The notes under the pieces were generated by a model. That model made no database searches. It saw only the letters and a program-made list of their open reading frames with translations, and had not been told where the DNA came from. DNA of 64,000 nucleotides from Mesobacillus harenae. GTDB lineage: Bacteria > Bacillota > Bacilli > Bacillales > Cytobacillaceae. The position numbers were made by a program, and so were the translations under genes. The DNA is taken from assembly GCF_013343715.1 (NCBI RefSeq), contig NZ_JABUNR010000009.1, positions 1 to 64,000 of the forward strand. The letters are read 5' to 3'. This document shows, one piece after another, positions 1 through 10,500 of this stretch; positions within the stretch are counted from its first letter, which is position 1; each line of letters opens with the position of its first letter.

Positions 1-1
1 A

Positions 2-97
2 GACCGTGTGATTGAAGATTATAACTGTCAACGGTATCAATGGGGATTAAAGAAAATGACCCCGGTACAATACCGGGATCATTTATTAGCAGCATAG
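2..97 (+). pseudogene. IS3-family transposase (orfB), C-terminal tail
   Basis: The window opens inside a reading frame of 31 codons ending in TAG at 95-97. It reads DRVIEDYNCQRYQWGLKKM followed by TPVQYRDHL, the usual end of IS3-family orfB integrases (YN..R.Q..L..MTP..YR). Only the tail is visible, so I cannot tell whether the rest, left of the window, is intact. The sequence just after it (about 98-150) may hold the right end of the element; no clear inverted-repeat partner is visible here. Confidence 0.75.
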
Positions 98-239
98 GCA
101 CTTTTTATTAAAGTGTCCGAAATATGGGGCCTAGTTCACTATAGTCCCATCCTTTTTCTATCTAATATAAGGTTTAATAGATTCTCGACTTTCTGAATTT
201 CTTTTCTCGTCAATGTGGTCATAATATGATTACCTGCCT

Positions 240-775
240 AAACGATAATGCTTATGCATAAAAACTTCTCCGTCTAGTAGAATCTGAGAGGAGTCATGAA
301 TAACGTTACATTCCCTAGCTTTATATACCATCCACTAGGATTGATCTGCTAAAAGAAAATAATGGAACTAAATTTATGACGAGCTTCTGTGATTTCCAGG
401 AGAATTGCTGCTTCATCCATTGAATCTGTTAATAGCCATTCATCAAGTATACGTAGTTCCACCCTTGGATAACTTTTTATGATTTTGCGATAGGCTTCCG
501 TCTGCTGCCAGTATTGCTAGTATTAGTTCATCTAGTAATTGCGGTAAACGGATGTATTTAACCATATAAAATTGCCTAAGCAAATACTCCGGAAGAAGTA
601 GCTAAGAATGATTTTCCTGAACTAGTAGGTCCCATTAAAATGATAATGTCACTATCATGGATATAGGTACCACTAGCCAGTTTCAAAATCCACTCTTTAT
701 CTAGTCTTCTAGCATCGTGATATTCCAAGTCTTCGATACATACATTGGAGTTTAGAAAAATCGCTGTTTTTCAAC
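240..775 (-). pseudogene. istB: IS21-family helper ATPase IstB, decayed
   Basis: Read on the minus strand, successive frames give the parts of an IstB ATPase in order: CIEDLEYHDARRLDKEW, then a Walker A segment (MGPTSSGKSFLA, about 625-655), then VKYIRLPQLLDEL, then YRKIIKSYPRVELRILDEWLL and EITEARHKFSSIIF. No single frame holds them: a stop follows the Walker A segment and at least two frameshifts follow. It is therefore a dead relic. No istA partner is visible. Boundaries are approximate. Confidence 0.7.
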
Positions 776-954
776 CATTTAAGCTTTTTCTAACACGGCA
801 AATGTTTTCTAAATCGACTAGTAAACTATATCGATTCTTCAAAACTCTTCTTTTTAAATTCCTTATTCAGTGCATGATCCTTATAGGCTTAGCCATACAG
901 CTCAACTTTATTTAGACTAATTTGGTAAGTGTTTGTTCATTCACCATTTATCTG

Positions 955-1305
955 TTCCCCTGTATTATGAAACTCCACGTAGAACGTTGTGATGACAGAT
1001 GTTTGTAGAAGGTTGCCCTGTACCTCCTTTGTCTCCGTTCCGAAAGGAAACCTTCCTCTCCAAACTTTTCATATACAAATTCACCCAACGCTTAAGACAA
1101 CGGTTGGGTTGATCCTTACCGATCATGTCTAGGTCAAAGCCCTGTTCAATAGGGATTTGCGATGGTGTTTTTCCACTTTATTAATCGTAACTGCTTTTAG
1201 ATTAAATTTCGGACTATAGTAGATTGACCTTTCAGAAGTGCTCAAAACATTAGTATTCTTCTCAAGCTCTCTAATTTGGAAGTCATTATAAATATTCTTA
1301 CTCAT
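955..1305 (-). pseudogene. IS3-family orfA (HTH protein), decayed
   Basis: From an ATG at 1305 the minus strand reads MSKNIYNDFQIRELEKNTNV and SERSIYYSPKFNLKAV, then, after frameshifts, FDLDMIGKDQPNRCLKRWV, KFGEEGFLSERR and KGGTGQPS. These blocks, in this order, match the helix-turn-helix orfA proteins of IS3 elements common in Bacilli. Several stops and frame changes show that it is not functional. It points the opposite way from the orfB tail at the left edge, so the two are not halves of one element. Confidence 0.7.
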
Positions 1306-1407
1306 TATAATGCTCCGCCCATATTCATTAAATCTGTTGAAAAAAACGGATAGGAGGAACTTTTTTCACTATCCGCTATCCAGGGTATAGTTTATTCATC
1401 TTGAATT

Positions 1408-1451
1408 GAGTTTCCACATACCCTTGGCGTTTAGAGTGTATGTGGAAACTC
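1408..1451. repeat. 14-bp perfect inverted repeat
   Basis: GAGTTTCCACATAC at 1408-1421 is matched by GTATGTGGAAACTC at 1438-1451, with a 16-base loop. It lies about 95 bases beyond the stop of the sspD-like gene. Neither strand has a T-run after the stem, so an ordinary intrinsic terminator is doubtful; a mobile-element end or a processing hairpin are alternatives. The stretch from 1452 to 1545 holds nothing recognisable. Confidence 0.6.
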
Positions 1452-1545
1452 ATAAAGGCTTGGCGAGAAACAGTAAAGTAATGCAGTTTTTAAATTTATT
1501 AAAGATTTCTACATACTATTATTGTCTCATATTTATAAAATATTT

Positions 1546-3021
1546 TTATGAGAACGAACATACGCATGGAATCGTATCATCTGCCTGGAATAGATACTTT
1601 TCTACACCATCCGCTTCCATATCTTCGCGATACTGCTTCAATGTATATGAACCACCATTTTTTTTCAAGATCGATACATTCTTTTCAAAATGCTCACGGA
1701 ATCGATTTTCCATTTCTTCTTGCTCTTTATACTGATCTGGCCAAATAGCATATAGCGTTGCATAGTGTTGGAAACCACCACGTACACACCGACCGCCGCA
1801 ATTCGCATGTGAGAAGCCATTAATACCTTTCTCCACAAGTTTTTGCGCTAAAACATTATCTTCAATCTTAGCAGCTTCTACTGCTGCTGTGTACATACGG
1901 GGTAACGAGATACCCCATTCGTATTTAATGATTCCTTTTGCGTCAATGTCTTCACGTAACGTTTCGATTAGTGGGAAGCGAGTTTCAATTGGCTCTATTG
2001 GGAAGTGGGAATAAAAGGAACGAATACCCGCAGCTTTACGAATATTCATATCTGCACTATTTTCTTCCACATTATTTTCACGACGTTTAACGTGACTATC
2101 ATCTCGCCGATGCTTTTCATGTGGTGCGATGCCAAAATAAAGAATGGGTTCTACTTTTTCATTGTCACGCAATTCCTCTAAATAGATTAATGTTTGACGA
2201 ACTTTTAATTCTTCTGAACATTTCGCTAAACGTGAGTTACCTAAGTATCTCATATCATAGAATACTTCTTCAGGTGTACGACCATCTAAAATTTCAGTGA
2301 TTTCTAATCCAATATATTCAGATACTTCATCCATGAAACGCAAGTTATCTTCGTCTTCCCATAATGTATTAGTAAAGAATAGCTTACAGTTTTCTTTGCC
2401 ATATGCCTGAACCATATAATAAGAAACATAAGCACTACCAGCACCACCAGAGAACATTGCAATATGAACACGTTTACGTTCTGAACGTGGCAACTCAAGT
2501 TCCCATTTCTCTTGTATTGTCGCTTTAATGTTTATTTCTTCAGCAAAATCTTCAAGAGAAAATACGACATTTACCTGAGGTAAAAGTTTATCAAATAACT
2601 CCCTTACTTCATACGTATCTGCCCATTCATATTCAACACTTTCCACACTAATCTTATTTTGACCTTTAAGATAGTGTGGTGTCGCTGGGAAATGGATTGT
2701 AACCTTTGATAAATTGTCATACCTTCCGGTAACTTGTTCCGCAAAGCTAGATAATTTAAATGCAATATTTTCCGCTAAATTCGTATCTAGCTTTCTCTCT
2801 AAGCTTTTCGATAGATCTACGTTTACTAATTCCACTTCTAACTTCGTTGCAACATCAACCATAAATTGAGCATTATTTATATACAATGGCTCTTCCGATA
2901 TATCACTAAATAGATCTACAAAAAATAATTTGATTGCTTCTGGTGCGATTGTTTTTTTTAGCTCGTGAACTGTGTAGGCACTATATATACCACCAAAACC
3001 CACCACAATGTGCTGTTCCAT
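1546..3021 (-). CDS. sspD: PP-loop sulfur-transfer enzyme, SspD/DndC-like (DNA phosphorothioation)
   Basis: This 491-residue protein belongs to the PAPS-reductase/adenine-nucleotide alpha-hydrolase group. It has a PP-loop MFSGGAGS at residues 189-196 and a cluster of cysteines near the C-terminus (CGGRC around 408-412, CVC a few residues from the end) plus a lone Cys near 268, suited to an Fe-S cluster or sulfur relay. By family it would activate the DNA backbone and place sulfur in it. The first ~80 residues look like a worn copy of the PP-loop domain (VGFGGIYSAY, then KLFFVDLFSD, against SGGAGSAY and KLFFTNTLWED). The start is ATG after GAGGTG. It is the last gene of a three-gene unit, 12 bases after the sspC-like gene. 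The SspD name rests on the company of a DUF4007 gene; DndC-type function is the alternative. Confidence 0.75.
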   Translation of the reverse strand: MEQHIVVGFGGIYSAYTVHELKKTIAPEAIKLFFVDLFSDISEEPLYINNAQFMVDVATKLEVELVNVDLSKSLERKLDTNLAENIAFKLSSFAEQVTGRYDNLSKVTIHFPATPHYLKGQNKISVESVEYEWADTYEVRELFDKLLPQVNVVFSLEDFAEEINIKATIQEKWELELPRSERKRVHIAMFSGGAGSAYVSYYMVQAYGKENCKLFFTNTLWEDEDNLRFMDEVSEYIGLEITEILDGRTPEEVFYDMRYLGNSRLAKCSEELKVRQTLIYLEELRDNEKVEPILYFGIAPHEKHRRDDSHVKRRENNVEENSADMNIRKAAGIRSFYSHFPIEPIETRFPLIETLREDIDAKGIIKYEWGISLPRMYTAAVEAAKIEDNVLAQKLVEKGINGFSHANCGGRCVRGGFQHYATLYAIWPDQYKEQEEMENRFREHFEKNVSILKKNGGSYTLKQYREDMEADGVEKYLFQADDTIPCVCSFS

Positions 3022-3033
3022 ATTTTCACCTCA

Positions 3034-6000
3034 TTATTCAACGTAATCTTGCATTAATAGAAAAATCATATACTCGATTTCGTTTTTGGGGATATTACGT
3101 CCTGCATTTTTTAAAATACGATCAATATTGGAATAAACCGTTTTAGATTTAACTGAGAATTCCGTTTTCGATATTGTCTTGGTTTGATCACCAATCATAA
3201 TAGATACTAGATTGGTTTGATTAGCAACATCTTCATCTAACGTATTTTCTGTTAATTCTCGAATGCTACTCTCTAGTTCACTAACAAATTTCTCAAACGT
3301 TTTATCTGACCAGTCTTCTAAACGTACACCTGTAAATAATTCTAAAAACTCGTTAATCCACACATTACTTTCTTGAGAAGAATTTAGTGCTTTTACTAAG
3401 TCATTTGTTTTCTTAAATGATTCATGCTCCTTTAGCCACGTTGTTAACTGTCCTTTTGATGCTAAAGATGTAACACGAATGAATTCTTCATATGCTTGTT
3501 GTCGTTTTGTTTCAATTAAAGTTTCTGCGTAGTCTTTAACTGATTGAAGTGTTTCAATATTATGGCCAAAAGTATCATATAAATTATTTAGACTTTGTTG
3601 TGGTTTTACTTCTGTTTGCTTTATTAATGTCCGCAGTGTTTCAAACCCAGATGATACTTGCTGTGTAATTTGTATATACCGTGGTAATGATCGTAACCAC
3701 TTAACTAAAGTGCCACACGTTTGAATTAATCGAGAAACATTTTGCCCTTCTAAACGACCTTCTGTAAAGTCAGCAAATACTGTATTAAGTTGGTTATAAA
3801 ACTTCAGGTGATTGTCAGCAATTTTTTCATAAGCATAACGATAGTTTTCAGCGCCTTCTTCTTCTAAAATCTCATATAATTTTTCCCCGTTTAGTCCGGG
3901 CACGAAAATATCATTACGATATAACATAAATTCGCTCCAACGATCTCTCAGCAATGCAACTAATAGCAACGGAACAACTGGTCGACGGATACCATATGGC
4001 GAAGCAGTAAAGATACGTACTAAATCTGCAAAGCTTCCTGTTGGTTTGCGTTCTAATAGTATTAAAATTTCCTTTCGTAACATCGCGTAAGGTTGATATA
4101 TAATATTTTCATAGTTCATTTCATTAATATTTTGTTCAAAATGCTCATTATTTTTAAAGACGGCTGCATAAATTGCATAGGCTGGACCTGTACCAGAAAT
4201 ACCAAATTGTTCTTCTTTTGGATTTTCTAAAATGGCATCAATGACTTGCTTTGAACCAGCTTTTTGTTGAGAAGATAAGTTCATACGGTTAAATGAGTCA
4301 TTTACAATCTTCGGTGTTTGTGGATATAACCTGGCGCAAATCATTGAAAGCCATGTTGACATTTCCTTTTCAGACTGTGGGTTTTGAGTACTATCCACGT
4401 GATACCATAATAAATCTCTATCTAAACGCTGCAACTTATTAATAAACTTAGCTATTGTATAAGCAGTTTCACTTTGTAAAATATTAATTTCTTCTAAAGT
4501 CCCTTTATCTTCTGCTAATAAGTGCTTATCTATAGTTAATTCTTTTAGAATGGCAGCATCTAATACGTGTGTTTTAATTTCCTTTACAGATTCAGGATGG
4601 ACAACATAAATTTCTTTGCTAAAACTTTGCTTATTAGAAATATAGTCTAGTATTTTTTTTGGACTAGAATTTTCTGCAATAATATAGTATATACTCAAAT
4701 CATAATGACTATTTTTCAGACGATACTGATTTAAATACTTTAATTGCGACTCTAAAACAAGTGTTACCTTTGCAAAACGAGTCATTTCATTTACATCATT
4801 AAAATAGTTCGGGAAGAAGTATTTCGCTTTAAAATCCGATAATAATACGTTACATACTACTTCTGGATTTAATACGTATGATTTTTTCTGCTTATCGATT
4901 TTTTTTTGTATATCTACAATACTACCAGCATGAATCTCCCAAACATAGGTTAGTGGATTAAACCGAATTGCTTTAGCATCTGTTAATTTCTCCAATGCGT
5001 TTTCGAGTACATCATCTTCTAATATCAATGCAAACTGTAAAAACTCAGTAGTTAATTTTTGATGAATAGATAAGTTACAAATTTGCCATAACGAAATTAA
5101 TTTTAAAATAGCTTCCGCTACGCCTAATTCTACTTCCTTCGTGTTTACGCGAGATAGTGCTTTGCGGTATAGTACAAATTGCTCGGCGACTGCTCCTGTC
5201 ATTTCTGTATCTTCTAAACTAGTGAAGAAATAATCGAATAATCTATAAGATAAATAGTAGTCATTTGTTTTAGAGATATGGTTTTGCAGTCCACCTGTTT
5301 CATTACTTTCTAAAAACGTGAATAAAGTTCGTTCGTTCTGTCCAAATACGCTAGAAAGCTTGGGTAATAAATATACTGTTGCTGGATGCACTGGATACAA
5401 CGATTCAACAATAACCCGTTGTCGATCCTCTACATTTAAAATTGGGAACAACGGGAATGTTTGAATTCCTTTTGTCATCCCTGGTATAAGCTTTGGATCG
5501 ATACTTGGTTTATGTTCTAAGTTTTCTGTTAATATCACTTGTGCAATTTTCAAGAATGTCGCTTGGTCACTTGAGATATTATATAAGCGTAGACGTTTTT
5601 CAACACGTTGGAATTCTCTAGCTATTTCGTCATTTAAGCCAGCAAAGTATTGACGTAAATTCTTATGTGTAATTAACATAAAATGTAACGCCGCTTCACG
5701 ATCAGCTACTTCTGCTAAATCTTGAATGTCTTGCATGGTTTCATTCATTAAATCATTTGGCAATCCTTGTAAGAATCGGCCAAATTCATCATAAATAATA
5801 ATAAAACCTATATTATGCTCATTTGCTGCTTTTAATAAAGATTCTATTTTCAGCAGAAAATTATCACTATAATCTATTTCAAATTGTGCACCAGAAGTTA
5901 ATTTAGGATAAATTTCATGAAACCATACAATAGTTGATTCATCTTCTTCCAAAATCTTCTCTATTAAGCCTTCTAATTCAAAGTTCGCTTCTTCCGCTAA

Positions 6001-6489
6001 CGCTTCGAATTGCCCTAATGTTTGTGGGAATGACTCTTGCCACACTGTAATTGACTGTATAATTTTCGCTGCTACACCAGGTAAAACGATGTCGACCCCT
6101 TCATTACGTAATGCTTGCTGTAACGCTTTAATAATTGATTTACGAAAGCGTCCTTCGTTACCACTTAAAGCGATGGGTAAATACTTCTTTTCCGTTACAT
6201 TCGCCTGCTGAATTTTATCCGCAATTTCATCATTAAAATGACGAAATTTATTGCTTAACTTTTCAATACCCGTTGCTTGTTTGGACATTAGAGTACTGAC
6301 AACAGTCGCTAACAATGACTTCCCTGTACCATATGCCCCGATTATAATATGGGAACGATTTCCTGTTCCCACAAAACCATCTAATAAACCATTTAAAGCT
6401 TCTGTATGTGAGGGTGTCGGTATATAACGACTAATAAATTCTTCTTTGCCGATATCAAATCTAATATTTACACTCGTTTTAAATGTCAT
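3034..6489 (-). CDS. sspC: Large P-loop ATPase, SspC-like
   Basis: A 1151-residue ATPase with Walker A GAYGTGKS near residue 51-58 and Walker B IIIYDEFGRF near 230. A conserved stretch after the ATPase core (YPVHPATVYLLPKLSS, then LFTFLE) recurs as YPLHPLTSWILSNLSSWLQQ in the 1428-residue protein at 7541-11827, so the two are paralogues. SspC proteins of the SspBCD phosphorothioation system are P-loop ATPases encoded between sspB and sspD, as here. An upstream in-frame GTG (6498) exists, but AGGTGG sits 5 bases before the ATG at 6489, which I prefer. It overlaps the end of the DUF4007 gene by 11 bases, suggesting translational coupling. The C-terminal ~500 residues are helical with no domain that I recognise. 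Confidence 0.7.
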   Translation of the reverse strand: MTFKTSVNIRFDIGKEEFISRYIPTPSHTEALNGLLDGFVGTGNRSHIIIGAYGTGKSLLATVVSTLMSKQATGIEKLSNKFRHFNDEIADKIQQANVTEKKYLPIALSGNEGRFRKSIIKALQQALRNEGVDIVLPGVAAKIIQSITVWQESFPQTLGQFEALAEEANFELEGLIEKILEEDESTIVWFHEIYPKLTSGAQFEIDYSDNFLLKIESLLKAANEHNIGFIIIYDEFGRFLQGLPNDLMNETMQDIQDLAEVADREAALHFMLITHKNLRQYFAGLNDEIAREFQRVEKRLRLYNISSDQATFLKIAQVILTENLEHKPSIDPKLIPGMTKGIQTFPLFPILNVEDRQRVIVESLYPVHPATVYLLPKLSSVFGQNERTLFTFLESNETGGLQNHISKTNDYYLSYRLFDYFFTSLEDTEMTGAVAEQFVLYRKALSRVNTKEVELGVAEAILKLISLWQICNLSIHQKLTTEFLQFALILEDDVLENALEKLTDAKAIRFNPLTYVWEIHAGSIVDIQKKIDKQKKSYVLNPEVVCNVLLSDFKAKYFFPNYFNDVNEMTRFAKVTLVLESQLKYLNQYRLKNSHYDLSIYYIIAENSSPKKILDYISNKQSFSKEIYVVHPESVKEIKTHVLDAAILKELTIDKHLLAEDKGTLEEINILQSETAYTIAKFINKLQRLDRDLLWYHVDSTQNPQSEKEMSTWLSMICARLYPQTPKIVNDSFNRMNLSSQQKAGSKQVIDAILENPKEEQFGISGTGPAYAIYAAVFKNNEHFEQNINEMNYENIIYQPYAMLRKEILILLERKPTGSFADLVRIFTASPYGIRRPVVPLLLVALLRDRWSEFMLYRNDIFVPGLNGEKLYEILEEEGAENYRYAYEKIADNHLKFYNQLNTVFADFTEGRLEGQNVSRLIQTCGTLVKWLRSLPRYIQITQQVSSGFETLRTLIKQTEVKPQQSLNNLYDTFGHNIETLQSVKDYAETLIETKRQQAYEEFIRVTSLASKGQLTTWLKEHESFKKTNDLVKALNSSQESNVWINEFLELFTGVRLEDWSDKTFEKFVSELESSIRELTENTLDEDVANQTNLVSIMIGDQTKTISKTEFSVKSKTVYSNIDRILKNAGRNIPKNEIEYMIFLLMQDYVE

Positions 6490-7366
6490 GCTTTCCACCT
6501 AATTCATCTGGTAATTGTGAATCTAAGAATTGTAATTCTGTAATTTGTGGTATCTTAACGTTATCTAAGTTATTTGTACGAACATACTCAATTGGGTATC
6601 TTTCATGTGAGGTTAAGTTATTTAATATATCAATCGCCTCTGTTTTTGATAAATTAAATACTTTGCCCCACAATCTCTCATGTGACATAATTTCATCTAA
6701 TTGAACATATTCTACTTTTTCTTGTTGCGCGTAACGGATCAATGTGTAATAAAAAGCTGTTAAGTCTTCATTTTCATAGTGCATTGAACTTTTACGAATT
6801 GTGTCACTCTTCTCTCCCGAACGTTCCTCCTTCATTAGATATAGCGCTGTGAATGGACTAAAAATAGTATCTTCTGGGTCGCTTTCATTCGCTTCTTTTG
6901 AATACAGTTGCACTAAAACATCGATATCTCGATTAAGTGATCTTTCCGAAACACCTTTTGACTCTTTTTTATCAACCCATTCTTTAAAGGCTGCTTTTAA
7001 TTCTGCTTTTGTCGATATTGTTTCATTATATTGAGTAAAAAACCAATTAAATACTGTTGCTGTATCTCCTTTATTTACCAATAGCTCTGCATGCAAAATA
7101 GCTACAGTAGATGGTCTTTCAAGCAAACGATCTTTATTAAATATAATTTCACCTAATGGAGTTAATTTGTGTTTTTTATGATTTTCCTCTACTAAGTTTA
7201 AGGCTGTTAACCAAAAACGTAGTGACCGGACCATATTTTTACCTAGACCGATTTTTTCAAAATTATCTTTATCATAAAAGAAGTTATTGTTAGTTCTAAC
7301 ATGTCTAAGCCCTTTGCTGATCCATTTATTTCTCAAATAAAAACTTTCATGTCTACCGTAAGCCAA
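6479..7366 (-). CDS. sspB: DUF4007 protein, SspB-like DNA nickase component
   Basis: A 295-residue DUF4007 protein, recognisable from YGRHESFYLRNKWISKGL at the N-terminus, IGLGKNMVRSLRFW near residue 43-56 and LTPLGEIIF near 70. In the SspABCD system the DUF4007 protein SspB is reported to nick DNA so that sulfur can be inserted; that role is carried over by family, not seen here. The start is TTG, with GGGGG six bases upstream. It is the first gene of its own unit: a promoter and a palindrome lie at 7465-7505. A second, diverged DUF4007 gene is at 11824-12660. Confidence 0.75.
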   Translation of the reverse strand: MAYGRHESFYLRNKWISKGLRHVRTNNNFFYDKDNFEKIGLGKNMVRSLRFWLTALNLVEENHKKHKLTPLGEIIFNKDRLLERPSTVAILHAELLVNKGDTATVFNWFFTQYNETISTKAELKAAFKEWVDKKESKGVSERSLNRDIDVLVQLYSKEANESDPEDTIFSPFTALYLMKEERSGEKSDTIRKSSMHYENEDLTAFYYTLIRYAQQEKVEYVQLDEIMSHERLWGKVFNLSKTEAIDILNNLTSHERYPIEYVRTNNLDNVKIPQITELQFLDSQLPDELGGKHDI

Positions 7367-7384
7367 TTATATCCCCCGTTTTCA

Positions 7385-7407
7385 CTTCTGGTTCACTTAG
7401 CCAGAAG
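7385..7407. repeat. Inverted repeat in the sspB leader
   Basis: CTTCTGG and CCAGAAG (7-bp arms, 9-base loop) lie in the predicted 5' leader of the sspB-like gene, 19 bases upstream of its start codon. There is no T-run, so it is not a terminator. It could be a protein-binding site or an mRNA hairpin. Confidence 0.45.
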
Positions 7408-7464
7408 AAATATCCTGACTATTACTGTTTTATATTCCTTGTCTGGTGATACTCTCCAACAATT

Positions 7465-7494
7465 ATTATAGCAATAGACGATGCATTTAGCGAA
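7465..7494 (-). promoter_or_regulatory. Predicted promoter of the sspBCD unit
   Basis: On the minus strand a perfect TATAAT (-10, 7470-7465) follows TTCGCT (a weak -35, 7494-7489) with an 18-base spacer. The predicted leader is about 90 bases. The promoter lies just after the terminator of the upstream five-gene unit, so sspBCD can be expressed separately. Confidence 0.55.
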
Positions 7495-7505
7495 TATATA
7501 TTCGC
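7490..7505. promoter_or_regulatory. 16-bp perfect palindrome over the -35 region
   Basis: GCGAATATATATTCGC is fully self-complementary and overlaps the -35 element of the predicted sspBCD promoter. This is the usual position for a repressor operator. No regulator gene is found within the PT locus, so the binding protein, if any, is encoded elsewhere. Confidence 0.5.
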
Positions 7506-7531
7506 AAAAAAAAGCACTTTTTACAAAGTGC
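7506..7531 (-). terminator. Intrinsic terminator of the five-gene PT-restriction unit
   Basis: On the minus strand GCACTTT-GTA-AAAAGTGC is followed by a run of eight T, 15 bases after the stop of the 1428-residue ATPase gene. This separates the dptFGH-DUF4007-ATPase unit from sspBCD. Confidence 0.8.
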
Positions 7532-7540
7532 AGTGAAAAA

Positions 7541-10500
7541 TTATATTAACGTTTTCATCTTTTCTATTGCTTCAACTTTTTCTTCAGCTGATAAATCGCT
7601 GAACAAACTAATTACTGCTTCTATATTCAATTCTTTCATGCGGTTTTGAACAGGCTCTTTCAAATCCGATAAAACTTGTAGGTTTTTGTTAGTTAAATAG
7701 TTTGGGGTGTTTTTCAAATTGTTTAACCATGTTGTACATTGTTGCGCAGACCATATTTCTAATACACTGCTATCAACAGTGAACTCTCTTAACCATTCCT
7801 GTTCTTTTTGATCTAAACGTTCTTGGATTTCTTTTTCATAATTCTCTATGATTTGAATGAAATCAACCTCAGATTCTATTTCTGTCCACTTATTTTTTAA
7901 TAAATGGAGTTCTTGCCCTACTTCAAACCGATCATCCTGCTTTGCTTTGATTGCTGGCATATCATTTAAGAAGTTTTGCACATGGTTAGCTGCTTCCTCG
8001 ATACCTTCACGATCATTTTCTTTAATATCCTTAGCTAAAATCATCTTTACTCTCATAAAGAAATTTTGGCAATCAGTTAGCGTCTTAATATCATAAATCG
8101 CATCGTAAATTTCCATTACTTCATCTGTTAAAACTTTTAATGATGCTTTAGTTTCTTCTAAAACTTGATTTATTTGATTTTCACTAACTATTCTATCTTT
8201 TTCATTCAATTTACTTCTGCCAATGAATGGTAATAGTTTCTCGCCATTTTCCTTGAGTTGAATAAGCTTAGAATAACCAAGAGTTGGTTTAGGTGTTGAC
8301 TTTGTTACATATTCATTCACTTTATCTTGAATTGGATCTAGATTATCTAAGATTTCTTCAACTTTAGTAATTAGCGCTTTAGCTTCTGCTTTATATCCAT
8401 ATCGATTCATTGAATCAATTAACTTCCTACACCACTTCTCAAAAGCAGTAGCTTGGCTCCTAGATTGACATTTTAATGTACTTAGAAATATAGAGAACGT
8501 TTCTTCAAAATGTTTATGAGCTGCCTCTTCAATTCTACGAGCTTCAATTAAGTGTCTATCACTATAAATGTATTTATCTGAGCTACCAACTACGCTTTGA
8601 ATAATTTTAGTAGTATCTAAAATCTCAAACACACCACGTAAATCGTCTGTTTTACGCTTAGCTTCCGACAATTTTTGTTTTAAAGTGCCGAATAATTTTA
8701 CCGTTTCATCGTATAATCTAACACCCTCTTTTAAAAGGATTTCCATATTCGTTACTTTATCTTCTAACTCTACTGGAATGTCTTCTTCTAACTTCAGATC
8801 TTGAAAATGGTTATACAAATCTTTAGCAATATTAACATCACTGTTCTGAACTACTTTTTTATATAAATTTAAATATTTATTTGCTGATTCTTCAGGCTTT
8901 ACTTGAACCACTTTAGTGGCAAACATTGCTTTTAAGTTGATATTTGTGTCAGTATAGACCCTTGTAGACCACTTTTCTAAACGAATACGTTGATTGTCTA
9001 GTTGAGTTTTCGTTTCCTCTCGGCGTGAAGCCAAGTATACTGCTACTAATAAAGAAAGTGCATAGTCGTTAATTCCGTATGGTACTTTTTGATATTTATC
9101 AAACAATGTTTGAATTTCAAATTCACCATTTTCCTCTAGTAAGCGATCCCACTCGCTAAAAATAGACTGGACTTTTGGATTTTTTGGAGCAATTAAGTTA
9201 TATTCCTCGTTTAAGACAGCCCAAGACTCTATTGACCTTTGGTATAAAATCGATTCAATACGTCCCTTGATATCAGCACTCTCAGAATGTAATGTTTGAT
9301 AGATTACATTAGACAGTACAATACGGCTAATACGTGATAGACCTTTTTTCGCTTTACCTAAAGTAGTGTGACCGAACTCAGTATAAGAGAACGGTATTAC
9401 TCTAGTATATAGTCGTTCAAATATTTCATTTGTAAACATGATTAACCGACTTGAAACTTTTTCAATTTTAGTACTTGTTATTAACAATCGTTTTGCTGCT
9501 AAGTCGCGATATACATCTAACAGCACTGAATGAGTTTTTTCTCGAAAATCCGTAATAAAACGTCGGTATTTTTCAAATTCTTGCTGTGTAAAGTTTTGGG
9601 ATACCCTATGATCCGCAATAGCTTCATAAAATTTATCTTCCTTATCATCTAAAATGATAAATGCTATTGGTAAATCATCACATTTTTCATTTTTTAGTAA
9701 TTGCTGTATTACTTTGAATTTTTCCGGATCGTAATCACTTGGTACATACAACCAAATAATTTGCCCTTTTGCTTTATCTGGTTCTAGCGCTTCTAAATGA
9801 TCCATTTTAATTTTAACTAATTTACGTAGTGTTAAATCATTTACATGTAAAATAGTTTGAGTGAATTTCCATTCGCGTGTTTTAATAAAATGTCGCTTAC
9901 CAAATGCAGGTTCAATGTCGCCTAGTTGAAGTTCGTTACCTAATCCCATATCGAAGATAACTGACATGTCGATATCGAGGTTACGTTTTTTCTTTCTCAA
10001 CAATAACTTAAAATCGTTCACACCAATCGCATCTGCAACAAAATCAAAGACATTAGCAACTTCATCGTAACTTAAAATACCAAATTGATCTTCTAGCTGG
10101 CTAATTGCTAACTCTACTTCTTTCAAAGAGAGACCAGCAGCGTATGCTACTAGTTCAACTGATTCATGTCTATTTTGTGTTTTAAAGCGACCAATACGAC
10201 TAATTAAAATAGCTGCTAACGTTTCTTTTGAACGCTCATCTAATTTATCACCATATTTAGTTAAAATTTGATTGTACAAAATGCAATACTCACTTTGTTT
10301 ACGGCCCTCTTGTTCGGCAGCTAATAATTCATTGAAGAATTCAGTTCGAATAATACGTGTCGCTGGTACTAACAATAAGTCCCCAAATTCATTAACTTGC
10401 TGATCTGCTAAATTATTAATTTGCGTTTCTAAAAATGTTAGAGACGATCGTTGTTGTAACCAAGAAGATAAATTTGACAAAATCCAAGAAGTAAGCGGAT

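Noticed and set aside
1408..1451. Intrinsic terminator for sspBCD
   Set aside because: The stem is perfect but neither strand has a T-run after it; kept only as an inverted repeat.
1406..1735. Plus-strand ORF of 109 codons
   Set aside because: It is mostly antisense to the C-terminus of the SspD-like gene and starts inside the inverted repeat.
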